A DNA stretch of 28,577 nt from Caloranaerobacter sp050286925 (GTDB lineage Bacteria > Bacillota > Clostridia > Tissierellales > Thermohalobacteraceae), in the NCBI RefSeq assembly GCF_050286925.1, contig NZ_JBFWFX010000019.1, forward strand, positions 1 to 28,577. Reading direction: 5' to 3'. This document shows positions 15,526 to 23,748 of this stretch, piece by piece (position 1 is the stretch's first letter; the number at the start of each line of letters is the position of its first letter). The notes under the pieces are model-generated. The model worked only from the letters and a program-made list of their open reading frames with translations. It was not told the origin of the DNA and ran no database searches. Both the position numbers and the translations under genes were made by a program.

Positions 15526-16044
15526 ATGGAATTTAATCTAAATGATTTTAAAGTTCAAGGAGTAAAAGTAAATTACTATTATATATGCAAAAGAAAATTA
15601 TGGTTATATTCAAAAGGAATAACTATGGAGCAAAATAGCGAGAGGGTAATGATAGGTAAATTAGTTCATGAAAACTCTTACAAAAGATTAAAGAAAAAAG
15701 AAGTATTAATAGATGATATGTTGAAAATAGATATCTTAGATAATGATTACGTAAGAGAAGTAAAAATAAGTAGTAAGATGACAAAAGCTGATAAAATGCA
15801 GCTTATTTACTATTTGTATTATTTAGATAGTTTAGGAATAAAGAAAAAAGGATTAATAAACTATGTAAAAGAGAAAAGACAAGAAGAAATAGAACTAACT
15901 GATGAATATAAGGATGAAATCGAAAAAGCTTTAATTGACATTAAAGAAATTTTACAAAAGAGAAAACCTCCTGAATTGGTTAAATTACCATATTGCACGA
16001 AATGCGCATATTATGAATTTTGCTTTGCAAAAGAGGAGGTGTAG
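15526..16044 (+). CDS. cas4: Cas4 RecB-like nuclease of CRISPR adaptation
   Basis: A 172-residue RecB-family exonuclease with an Fe-S cluster, which trims and orients prespacers and checks the PAM with Cas1-Cas2. The four cluster cysteines are visible: C21 (YYICKRKLWL) and C157, C160, C166 (YCTKCAYYEFCF). Nuclease residues: H48 (GKLVHE), an Asp in KIDIL (about D69), E78 and K80 (REVK), and Q92 (KMQLIYYLYYL). The ATG at 15526 has a GAAGGAGAT site. Followed 2 bp later by cas1. Confidence 0.94.
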   Translation: MEFNLNDFKVQGVKVNYYYICKRKLWLYSKGITMEQNSERVMIGKLVHENSYKRLKKKEVLIDDMLKIDILDNDYVREVKISSKMTKADKMQLIYYLYYLDSLGIKKKGLINYVKEKRQEEIELTDEYKDEIEKALIDIKEILQKRKPPELVKLPYCTKCAYYEFCFAKEEV

Positions 16045-16046
16045 TT

Positions 16047-17039
16047 ATGTCAAGGGATTTTTATATATTCAACAATGGAAGGTTAAAAAGAAAAGATAAT
16101 ACAATATATTTTATAGATTGTTTAGAAAATAAAAGAGCATTACCTATTCAGCAGATAAACAGTATTCACTTATTCGGAGAAATAGATTTGAATTCTAAAC
16201 TTATAAATTATTTATCACAATATGGAATAATGCTTAATTTTTACAATTATTATGGCCATTATTCTGGTACTTATTATCCAAGAAAAAAGAATGTTTCAGG
16301 TTTTACATTAGTAAATCAGGCAGCTCATTATAATGATTATGAAAAAAGACTTTATATAGCAAAATCATTTGTAGACAGTGCTGCTCATCATATTCTAAAA
16401 AATATGAGAAGACATAAAGAAGGGATAGAGGATTTAATAGAGAGAATACAAATTGAAAGAAATAACATAGAAAAGGCACAAAAAATAGATGAATTAATGG
16501 GGATAGAGGGAAGAATAAGAAAAAGTTATTATAAGTCGTTCAGTAAAATATTAAAAATATTAAAATCAGATTTTGATATTCAAAAAAGAGAAAAAAGACC
16601 GCCAACTGACCCAGTAAATGCGATGATATCTTTTGGAAATAGTTTAATGTATACAACTGTATTGTTTGAAATATACAAAACACAACTAGATCCGACAATA
16701 AGTTATTTACATGAACCATCGGTTAAAAGATTTTCATTAAGTTTAGATATATCAGAAATATTTAAGCCGCTGATCGTTGATACAGTAATATTTTATTTAG
16801 TAAATAATAGAGTAATAACATTTGATGATTTTGATATAGATGAAGGAATTTGTTATTTAAATGAAGAAGGTAAAAAGAAATTTATTTCCGAATATGAAAG
16901 GAAATTAGCTACAACTATAAAACATAGAAAACTAAAAAGAAAAGTATCTTATAGAACATTTATAAAGTTGGAATGTTATAAACTTATTAAACATTTTATA
17001 GGCGATGAAGAATATAAACCTTTGAAGGCATGGTGGTAG
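16047..17039 (+). CDS. cas1: Cas1 CRISPR integrase
   Basis: A 330-residue integrase that, with Cas2, inserts new spacers at the leader end. The metal-binding triad is visible: E154 (GIEGRIRKSYY), H222 (YLHEPSVKR) and D234 (LDISEIFKP), with the usual spacing for the family. The start is the ATG at 16047, set by AGAGGAGGTG at 16032-16041; the frame is open upstream into cas4 but has no start signal there. The gene lies 2 bp after cas4 and 1 bp before cas2, so the three adaptation genes form one tight unit. Confidence 0.96.
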   Translation: MSRDFYIFNNGRLKRKDNTIYFIDCLENKRALPIQQINSIHLFGEIDLNSKLINYLSQYGIMLNFYNYYGHYSGTYYPRKKNVSGFTLVNQAAHYNDYEKRLYIAKSFVDSAAHHILKNMRRHKEGIEDLIERIQIERNNIEKAQKIDELMGIEGRIRKSYYKSFSKILKILKSDFDIQKREKRPPTDPVNAMISFGNSLMYTTVLFEIYKTQLDPTISYLHEPSVKRFSLSLDISEIFKPLIVDTVIFYLVNNRVITFDDFDIDEGICYLNEEGKKKFISEYERKLATTIKHRKLKRKVSYRTFIKLECYKLIKHFIGDEEYKPLKAWW

Positions 17040-17040
17040 T

Positions 17041-17304
17041 ATGTTTGTTATACTTACATATGATGTTGGGGAGAAAAGAGTTAATAAAGTTAGAAAGAAG
17101 TTAAAGGAATACTTAATTTGGACGCAGAATTCAGTATTTGAAGGGGAAATAACAGAAGGAAAATTGAAAAAGTGTCTTTATGAAGTAAATAAGATTTTAA
17201 ACAAGCAAGAAGACTCTCTTTATATTTATGAAATTAAAACATCTAGTCATATAAAGAAAAAAGTGATTGGTATTGATAAAAGTTTTGATGATATTTTTTT
17301 ATAA
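17041..17304 (+). CDS. cas2: Cas2 CRISPR adaptation protein
   Basis: An 87-residue ferredoxin-fold protein that bridges two Cas1 dimers in the integration complex. N-terminal MFVILTYDVGEKRVNKVRKKLKEYL with the conserved Asp (D8) and the segment TQNSVFEGEITEGKL are classic. It ends with the dispersed-repeat copy C overlapping its stop codon. The leader and CRISPR array follow directly, so new spacers would be added about 320 bp downstream of this gene. Confidence 0.95.
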   Translation: MFVILTYDVGEKRVNKVRKKLKEYLIWTQNSVFEGEITEGKLKKCLYEVNKILNKQEDSLYIYEIKTSSHIKKKVIGIDKSFDDIFL

Positions 17305-17414
17305 TAATGGGGGAATATATACTTTGTTAAATTGTGAATGATTTAAAATATAATTTCCGCAATGAATTTCAACAAAATCTACTTTATAATCTATTTAAAT
17401 TGAAGATTTTGTTT
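17300..17414 (+). repeat. Two-hairpin dispersed repeat, copy C
   Basis: Same blocks and orientation as copy B: head TATAATAATGGGGG, ATATAATTTCC centre, and the tail hairpin AACAAAATCT (17371-17380) pairing with AGATTTTGTT (17404-17413). Its first bases overlap the cas2 stop codon, and it occupies the cas2-proximal third of the leader region. Confidence 0.8.
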
Positions 17415-17623
17415 TAAATTATAATTGAAAAATTTTAAGGTTGCAGTAAAGTGATTTTAATTAAAAAAGTTATGAAACTCAAGAAATATCTTAATCAAAA
17501 GGCTATTAATTTATATTTCAAAAAACACTATCGCAACTTTACTGCAAAAATACTAATTATAATTGAATTAAAGTATGCTGTGAACTTTTAAATTGCTTAT
17601 AAGTAGCTATTATAAAAATGGGG
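17305..17623 (+). promoter_or_regulatory. CRISPR leader region
   Basis: About 320 bp of AT-rich DNA between cas2 and the first repeat. The first 110 bp are dispersed-repeat copy C. The remaining 210 bp carry a perfect 12-bp inverted pair, TTGCAGTAAAGT (17441-17452) and ACTTTACTGCAA (17536-17547). The leader should hold the array promoter and the integration anchor; I could not place the promoter with confidence. Leader polarity is supported by the degenerate, truncated repeats at the far end. Confidence 0.8.
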
Positions 17624-20145
17624 GTTTTATATTAACTATGTGGAATGTAAATTAATTGCTAAAGTTAGTGTTTTATAAAAATTATATTGTTTTATATTAA
17701 CTATGTGGAATGTAAATAATATTGTCATTGGTAGATATACAAAAGTTGTTTGTTCGGTTTTATATTAACTATGTGGAATGTAAATGGTAATAAGACACTA
17801 TCACGTTTAGTTAATATGGGTGGTTTTATATTAACTATGTGGAATGTAAATGTAAATTTAAATCTTTTATCGGATTCAGAAAAAAGAGTTTTATATTAAC
17901 TATGTGGAATGTAAATTTAAAAATATCTTTAGAAAAAGCTTCAAGTTGTTAGTTTTATATTAACTATGTGGAATGTAAATATATAATTATTAGCTACATC
18001 ATGCATATTTAAGCATACGTTTTATATTAACTATGTGGAATGTAAATACAAACTGTGATACTTTTAAACCTAAAGCATCTTGGTTTTATATTAACTATGT
18101 GGAATGTAAATCAGCAACTGAATTACAATTAGAATATGATTTATATAGTTTTATATTAACTATGTGGAATGTAAATTTTTAAACGGTCTTTTTTTATGTC
18201 CAAAGGTGGTGAGTTTTATATTAACTATGTGGAATGTAAATAATTTAGAGGGTTTACGCACATAATAACAAAAAATGGTTTTATATTAACTATGTGGAAT
18301 GTAAATGTTGATGAAACAACAGAGCAGATTGTATTCGGTGAAAAGGTTTTATATTAACTATGTGGAATGTAAATTATAGGGTGCGAGGAAATAAAATTCA
18401 GGTGAAAATAAGGTTTTATATTAACTATGTGGAATGTAAATTTTTTTAGTTTCGTTACGTTGTTATTTTGGGTTTGGGTTTTATATTAACTATGTGGAAT
18501 GTAAATATTCTCTTTAAGATATATAAAAATTAGGAACTCCCTAGTTTTATATTAACTATGTGGAATGTAAATTTCTAACTATGCACATCAAAGAATAATG
18601 ACTATATTTTGTTTTATATTAACTATGTGGAATGTAAATGGTTTAAGTTCAGTTTTTAAACTTCATACTTGCCCTCGTTTTATATTAACTATATGGAATG
18701 TAAATAATGAGTTACTAGGCTTAATTATGAAGATGAAAGTATGAGAGTTTTATATTAACTATGTGGAATGTAAATGAGATTTTTCTTGATTTGTTACGTA
18801 GAAGTGAAGAAGGTTTTATATTAACTATGTGGAATGTAAATCATCAACTTATGTACTGAACCCTCAATAATCAAATAGTTTTATATTAACTATGTGAAAT
18901 GTAAATTGTTTGAAGAAAAGTAAGAATAAAGAATAAAAATCTTCGTTTTATATTAACTATGTGGAATGTAAATTCTTTTGTTATCACATAGTACATCCTA
19001 TCACCTTCTGTTTTATATTAACTATGTGGAATGTAAATACTGAAATAGCATATTACATGGATGATGGTAAACCTGTTTTATATTAACTATGTGGAATGTA
19101 AATTTAAAAGATTTAGCAATAGAGTATTGCGAAGGAACAGTTTTATATTAACTATGTGGAATGTAAATAGAGTATGGTTTGCATATGTTTTGTGGTGAGC
19201 AAGGGGCAGGTTTTATATTAACTATGTGGAATGTAAATGAGTATTTGAGAAAAGAGAAGATAAGTTTACGATTGGTTTTATATTAACTATGTGGAATGTA
19301 AATGAAATTATTTATTGAAATTATTTATTAAGGTGGGTTTGTTTTATATTAACTATGTGGAATGTAAATTATAATAAAGCATTGAAAATTATTTACGGTG
19401 AGGAAGTTTTATATTAACTATGTGGAATGTAAATTGTGCGTATTTTTACTGTGATCTTTTAGACTTGAAGGTTTTATATTAACTATGTGGAATGTAAATG
19501 ATAGTTGTCCTTACGTAAAGCAAGGTCAACAGCTTGTTTTATATTAACTATGTGGAATGTAAATTACATGATATACTGTTGTTAGAATAAAAAAATAAAA
19601 AAGTTTTATATTAACTATGTGGAATGTAAATATTTCATATTAACACCTTCCGACCTTTTCGCATAATGGTTTTATATTAACTATGTGGAATGTAAATCCT
19701 GTTCCACCATAACTACCCCCTTGAAGTTATTTGTTTTATATTAACTATGTGGAATGTAAATGGAGCAGAATATTTGTATATGGTTCAGGATTTATATTGT
19801 TTTATATTAACTATGTGGAATGTAAATATTCGTGAACAAGTAAGTTTTGTGTATCTGCCTATGGTTTTATATTAACTATGTGGAATGTAAATAAAAATAT
19901 TAAATTAAAAAATAATCAATTATGGTGTCCGGGTTTTATATTAACTATGTGGAATGTAAATAGTTCATGGCTACAAACAATCTTTTGTTCATTTTCTGAG
20001 TTTTATATTAACTATGTGGAATGTAAATAATTATGAAACACTAAAAAAATTAGCTGATTTGTTTAGTTTTATATTAACTATGTGGAATATAAATTTTCAC
20101 CAATACACCTATTTTCATTCTATGATGACGAGTTTTATATTAACT
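17624..20145 (+). CRISPR. Type I-B CRISPR array, 38 full repeats and one truncated
   Basis: The 29-bp repeat begins GTTTTATATT, has ACTATGTGG in the middle and ends AATGTAAAT. I counted 38 full copies (first at 17624-17652, last at 20066-20094) and a truncated terminal copy of 14 bp at 20132-20145, giving 38 spacers of 35-41 bp (most 36). Three repeats have single G-to-A changes: 18677-18705 (ATATGG), 18878-18906 (GTGAAAT) and 20066-20094 (AATATAAAT). Leader is on the cas2 side. By Cas6 family rule crRNAs would carry the 5' handle ATGTAAAT. The repeat is near-identical to that of C. difficile (knowledge from memory). Confidence 0.98.
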
Positions 20146-20592
20146 GTTAAACAGTATTTTATTTTATCCTAAAACAAACCAAAAACAGCAAATTATTTCA
20201 TCTTATGTGTATTCGTCGGATTAAATAATTTGACTAAAAAAATGTAAGATTATTTAATCTAAATTAATGAATAAACTGAAAAAATTGTCAATGAGAACAA
20301 AATCCCAATTTAAATAAATTATAAGGTGGATTTTATTGAAATCCATTACGGAAATTATATTTAAAATTATTTGCAATCTAATAAGGCATATAATTTCCTA
20401 TGGATTATAAGATAAAGGGGAAGCACATACTACCAAGTTTTCTCTAAATTCATATAGAAAGGTATTCTGTTATATGAATAGCTTAAAAAAGATTTGCAAG
20501 CTACTACAAATGAAAAAAATCATAGATATTCTAATCTATATAAAAACCTTGCTATAACACCACTGTTGTTGCGATAATAGTTTATATTTTAT
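20146..20592. other. Region downstream of the CRISPR array
   Basis: About 450 bp without a gene. It contains a 10-bp perfect inverted pair CAAATTATTT/AAATAATTTG (20189-20198 and 20223-20232), the inverted repeat copy D (20294-20412), and a small hairpin of ATTCATATA/TATATGAAT near 20448-20478. An ATG-initiated 15-codon reading frame near 20510 has no ribosome binding site and is not called. Confidence 0.5.
20294..20412 (-). repeat. Two-hairpin dispersed repeat, copy D (inverted)
   Basis: The reverse complement aligns along its whole length with copy B, including the identical 18-mer TAATTTTAAATATAATTT followed by CCG, and the block TTATAATTTATTTAAAT. Tail stem here is AAAATCC/GGATTTT where copy B has AAAATCTTC/GAAGATTTT, and the outer head stem is CCAT/ATGG where B has CATAA/TTATG: compensatory change that supports a folded structure. 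Confidence 0.85.
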
Positions 20593-20860
20593 TTATAATT
20601 TTGCATCTACTGTTTTATATACTTGTCTATCTAATAGTAGCACAATACATTTTTGAACGTATGCATCTACTCTATATCTTGTATATTCTGTATATACATA
20701 TTTATCTCTTCTATGGGTCCCTTTCTTTAACAGTATAATAATCATGATATTCTCTAATGTCAGGATCTTCGCAACATTCTATCACTTTTAAAGGTTTATA
20801 AATTCTATCGGCAAAGATGTTAGAAGAAATACTAATAGTTAAAGTTAAAAGAATTATTTT
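20593..20860 (-). pseudogene. Decayed small secreted-protein gene
   Basis: The minus strand holds a coding-like sequence in two frames. Frame one (20860-20711) reads a hydrophobic signal-like stretch (IILLTLTISISSNIFA), then DRIYKPLKVIECCEDPDIRE and a YHDYYTVKERDP end before TAG. Frame two (20715-20593) continues with HRRDKYVYTEYTRYRVDAY and ends KTVDAKL with a stop. One shift near 20714-20720 would join them into a protein of roughly 85-90 residues. No start codon remains: an in-frame TAA lies just before the Lys-Ile-Ile-Leu stretch. I do not recognise the family. Confidence 0.55.
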
Positions 20861-21052
20861 TTATTAACAGGAGTGTTCCCATATAATTATTATTTTACAA
20901 AATGACCCCAATTTTCTATATAACACCATATCTATCTATTTTTAAATATAGTGTAATATGATATAATATTTTATAAATATTTGAATATACATCTAATACA
21001 ATGTTATTTTTTATTTGTTTGTAAAAAATAATTTCAAAGGAAGTGTAATAAT

Positions 21053-21388
21053 ATGAGAAAAAATATAATTTTATTGATTTTATTAAGCTCTACTTTGCTA
21101 TTGGTTTATCACAACGGATCAATAAATACTAATATTAACTATGTTTCTAATAATGTAAAAGAAAAAAAAGATGCTGGTTATATCAAAAGAGTTATAAATA
21201 TAAAAGATGAAAAACATAATAAAATATACTATATTAAATCAGGTAAACCTATGATAGAAATACATTGCGAAATGCCTAATGTACAAATTGATAAAAGCAA
21301 AAAATATAGTTTAATATTAGTTGATCCAATAGGAGAAATAAAAAATAAAAATCCTCGAATAATAGAAAAGCCAAGTTTACAAAATTAA
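21053..21388 (+). CDS. Small membrane-anchored or secreted hypothetical protein
   Basis: A 111-residue protein that I do not recognise. It has a basic start and hydrophobic segment (about 4-19, IILLILLSSTLLLVY), so it is either exported or anchored by its N terminus; no lipobox Cys is present. The rest is polar and lysine-rich, with IKRVINIKDEKHNKIYYIK and a KYSLILVDPIGEI strand-like stretch. The ATG has an AAAGGAAGTG site and a terminator follows, so it looks like a real single gene. Its DNA at 21132-21159 contains two blocks identical to parts of the CRISPR repeat. Confidence 0.7.
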   Translation: MRKNIILLILLSSTLLLVYHNGSINTNINYVSNNVKEKKDAGYIKRVINIKDEKHNKIYYIKSGKPMIEIHCEMPNVQIDKSKKYSLILVDPIGEIKNKNPRIIEKPSLQN

Positions 21389-21398
21389 GACTTGGCTT
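21368..21398. terminator. Bidirectional terminator between convergent genes
   Basis: AAGCCAAGT (21368-21376) pairs with ACTTGGCTT (21390-21398). It overlaps the end of the small hypothetical gene and abuts the stop of the flavin-reductase-like gene on the other strand; short T-rich tails follow on both sides. Confidence 0.7.
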
Positions 21399-21905
21399 CT
21401 ATTCTTTTATATAGCAAGCGACTATTTCGCCATAATATAAAATATGGTAGTTTTGATTCGGATAAAATTTTTGTTTGATATGTTCATCAATTAGTGCTGG
21501 TTCCATAGCTTGTTGATAGACTACTTTACATTCATAATGTAATTCGCAATCTCCAACAATAGGAGTTGATAAAACCTTACCATTTTCGCATGATAAATTA
21601 CACTCTTTAAATTTATCAAAATCTCTTCCAGATTTTGTACCACAGAAAGCTAATTCTTTTTTTAAGTCTTTATTTAAAGGAACACTTATAGTGAATTCTT
21701 TTGCTTTTTCCAAAAGCTCATATGTATATCTTGAATAACGAACAGCTACTGTGAAAATTGGTTTATTCCAAATAAATCCTATATTCCCCCAACCTATAGT
21801 CATTGTATTAATTTTGTCTTTGTGTTTAACAGTTAAAAAGGCTCCTTTTGGTAGTTGTTCGAGCACTTCTTTTGAATACTTGTGATAAGCAATATCTTTA
21901 TACAT
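21399..21905 (-). CDS. Flavin reductase-like FMN-binding protein
   Basis: A 168-residue protein of the flavin reductase-like split-barrel family (PF01613; flavoredoxin-type). Typical features: KGAFLTVKHKDKINTMTIGWGNIGFIWNKPIFTVAVR at the N terminus, which lines the FMN pocket, then FTISVPLNKDLKKELAFCGTKSGRDFDKF, and a C-terminal HILYYGEIVACYIKE strand. Such proteins bind FMN and pass electrons to partner oxidoreductases in anaerobes; the partner is unknown here. The ATG at 21905 has a TAGGAGGG site. It is monocistronic and divergent from the chemoreceptor gene. Confidence 0.9.
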   Translation of the reverse strand: MYKDIAYHKYSKEVLEQLPKGAFLTVKHKDKINTMTIGWGNIGFIWNKPIFTVAVRYSRYTYELLEKAKEFTISVPLNKDLKKELAFCGTKSGRDFDKFKECNLSCENGKVLSTPIVGDCELHYECKVVYQQAMEPALIDEHIKQKFYPNQNYHILYYGEIVACYIKE

Positions 21906-22039
21906 TTGAATTCCCTCCTATAAATTCTTTATATAATTATATAATATTTATTTTTATCTGGCATTAATTATTAGAATAATAAATTGAAGGAATTTTTAGA
22001 ATAAAGTCGAATTATTAGTTAAAACGGGGAGGGATTCAA

Positions 22040-23668
22040 ATGAAATTAAAATTTTTTATTACAACATTTATAGTATTTATATTGGGTATGGCAACGCCTT
22101 GGATAATAACAGGGGGGAATTATGCTGTAGAATTGACAAGGTTTGAACTTTTAGTAATATTTGTGGTAGCTTTAGTAATTCCTTATATATTTACACTATT
22201 GATGGGAAAGCTTCAAAAGGTGTATATTGTGAAAACTAGCGAATTAGTAGATAGAGTTGCACAAGGCAATCTTACTCAAACTATAAAAGGTGGTTACGAT
22301 AAAGCATTTAAGGAAATTGTAGTATCATTAAACAAAATGATAGCTAATATCAGAAGCTTAGTAGGAAAAATGCTAGTTGCTTCGGATAAAGTTTCTACTT
22401 ATTCTTGGAATATAGCAAAAGACTATGAGGTAGTAAGTCAATCTATTGAAGAAATATCAACAACTATAAATGAAATTTCTCAAGGACTTGAACTTCAAGC
22501 AGAAAGAGCTATGAATACTAAGAATAGCACTATGCAGATTGTTGAAAGCTCTCAGACAATTGCTAACTTTGCTAAAGATACATATTCTATAACAAAAGAA
22601 ATGAAAGAAAAGATAAATGAATCTGGAGAAAAACTTCAAGAATTAATTGATAATTTGGGAAATAGCGAGAAGAACAATGTTGAATTGGCTGTTGAAATAG
22701 AGAATTTGAACCGTGATGCTAAGGAAATAAAGGACATAATAGCTATAGTCAGTGGAATAAGTGAGCAAACAAATCTTTTAGCATTAAATGCTGCAATAGA
22801 AGCAGCAAGAGCAGGAGAAGTAGGTAAAGGGTTTGCAGTAGTAGCTGAAGAGGTTAGAAAATTAGCAGAAGAATCTGAAAAATCTGCTTCTAAAATAAGA
22901 CAGATAATAGAAAATATATCTCAAAAAATAGATCGTATAGCTGAACATATTGAGATGCAGGTTACAGATATGAAAAAAAATGTTCAATATGCTGAAGAAT
23001 TTAGGGAATTATTTGACAAAGTTGAACAAACATCTGATGTTACTTTAAATTCTACAGAAGAGATACTAAAATTATCGGAAAGTGGTATTTCAAATGCTCG
23101 TAAAGTAGATGAACTTATGGAAGAAATATCTGCGGTTACACAGCAGACTGCAGCAGGAATGGAGGAAATAAATGCTTCCACTCAAGAAGAAGTGAATTTA
23201 GTTAAGGGAATTTCTAAGTCAGTAGAAAAATTGACTAATATGTCAAAAGAATTAATTGAGTTCATTACAGAAATTGAAGGAAGCTATAAAATCAGTCAAG
23301 ATGATGAAAAGAGGATAGAGGATGCTGAAAAAGTATTAAAAGATTTAACAGTAGAGTGTGGACTAGATAATCCAGAAAATAAGAAAAGAGTACAGGAGTT
23401 TATTGATAATATAAATAGAAAATATGATAAACTCTTTGAAGTAGTTGTTGTATTAGATTCTAAAGGAGATGTAAAGGGTTCTACTATAGCTATTGATATA
23501 GATAATTTAGCTCATAGACCTTACTTTAAAGAAGTTATAAAAGGCAATTCATATATTTCTAAACCTTATATTTCTATTATGACAGATGACTACTGTGTTA
23601 CAGTTGCTATTCCTATAACATTTAACGGGCAAGTAAATGGCGTAGTTGCTGGTGATGTGAAACTTTAG
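22040..23668 (+). CDS. Methyl-accepting chemotaxis protein with C-terminal Cache-like domain
   Basis: A 542-residue chemoreceptor. Two membrane segments (about 5-24 and 37-55) with a loop of only about a dozen residues leave almost no external sensor. A HAMP-like stretch (about 56-108), then the long MCP signalling coiled coil with the canonical tip (about 236-275: EQTNLLALNAAIEAARAGE, GKGFAVVAEEVRKLAEES). Residues about 430-542 form a globular domain resembling a Cache/PDC sensor (FEVVVVLDSKGDVKGST, then DNLAHRPYFKEVIKG and YCVTVAIPITFNGQVNGVV). That places the sensor after the signalling rod, apparently in the cytoplasm. ATG with GGGAGGGA. It should signal to CheA/CheW; the ligand is unknown. 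Confidence 0.92.
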   Translation: MKLKFFITTFIVFILGMATPWIITGGNYAVELTRFELLVIFVVALVIPYIFTLLMGKLQKVYIVKTSELVDRVAQGNLTQTIKGGYDKAFKEIVVSLNKMIANIRSLVGKMLVASDKVSTYSWNIAKDYEVVSQSIEEISTTINEISQGLELQAERAMNTKNSTMQIVESSQTIANFAKDTYSITKEMKEKINESGEKLQELIDNLGNSEKNNVELAVEIENLNRDAKEIKDIIAIVSGISEQTNLLALNAAIEAARAGEVGKGFAVVAEEVRKLAEESEKSASKIRQIIENISQKIDRIAEHIEMQVTDMKKNVQYAEEFRELFDKVEQTSDVTLNSTEEILKLSESGISNARKVDELMEEISAVTQQTAAGMEEINASTQEEVNLVKGISKSVEKLTNMSKELIEFITEIEGSYKISQDDEKRIEDAEKVLKDLTVECGLDNPENKKRVQEFIDNINRKYDKLFEVVVVLDSKGDVKGSTIAIDIDNLAHRPYFKEVIKGNSYISKPYISIMTDDYCVTVAIPITFNGQVNGVVAGDVKL

Positions 23669-23678
23669 ATATTATGAA

Positions 23679-23732
23679 AATGACCCCTTAAAGTAGATAG
23701 TATAAAAACAATAATCTACTTTAAGGGGTTAT
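23679..23732. terminator. Strong bidirectional terminator after the chemoreceptor gene
   Basis: A 20-bp stem pairs 23679-23698 with 23713-23732 (ACCCCTTAAAGTAGAT against ATCTACTTTAAGGGGT, with one G-T pair near the base), with T-rich and A-rich flanks. It ends the chemoreceptor transcript and also the convergent cotJC remnant. Confidence 0.8.
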
Positions 23733-23748
23733 TTAGTTACAAAAAAGT

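Noticed and set aside
20189..20232. Inverted pair CAAATTATTT/AAATAATTTG as array terminator
   Set aside because: The stem is AT-only and no T-run follows, so termination is not supported.
20510..20560. 15-codon hydrophobic reading frame after the array as a type I toxin
   Set aside because: No ribosome binding site, too short, and no antisense promoter pair that I can see.
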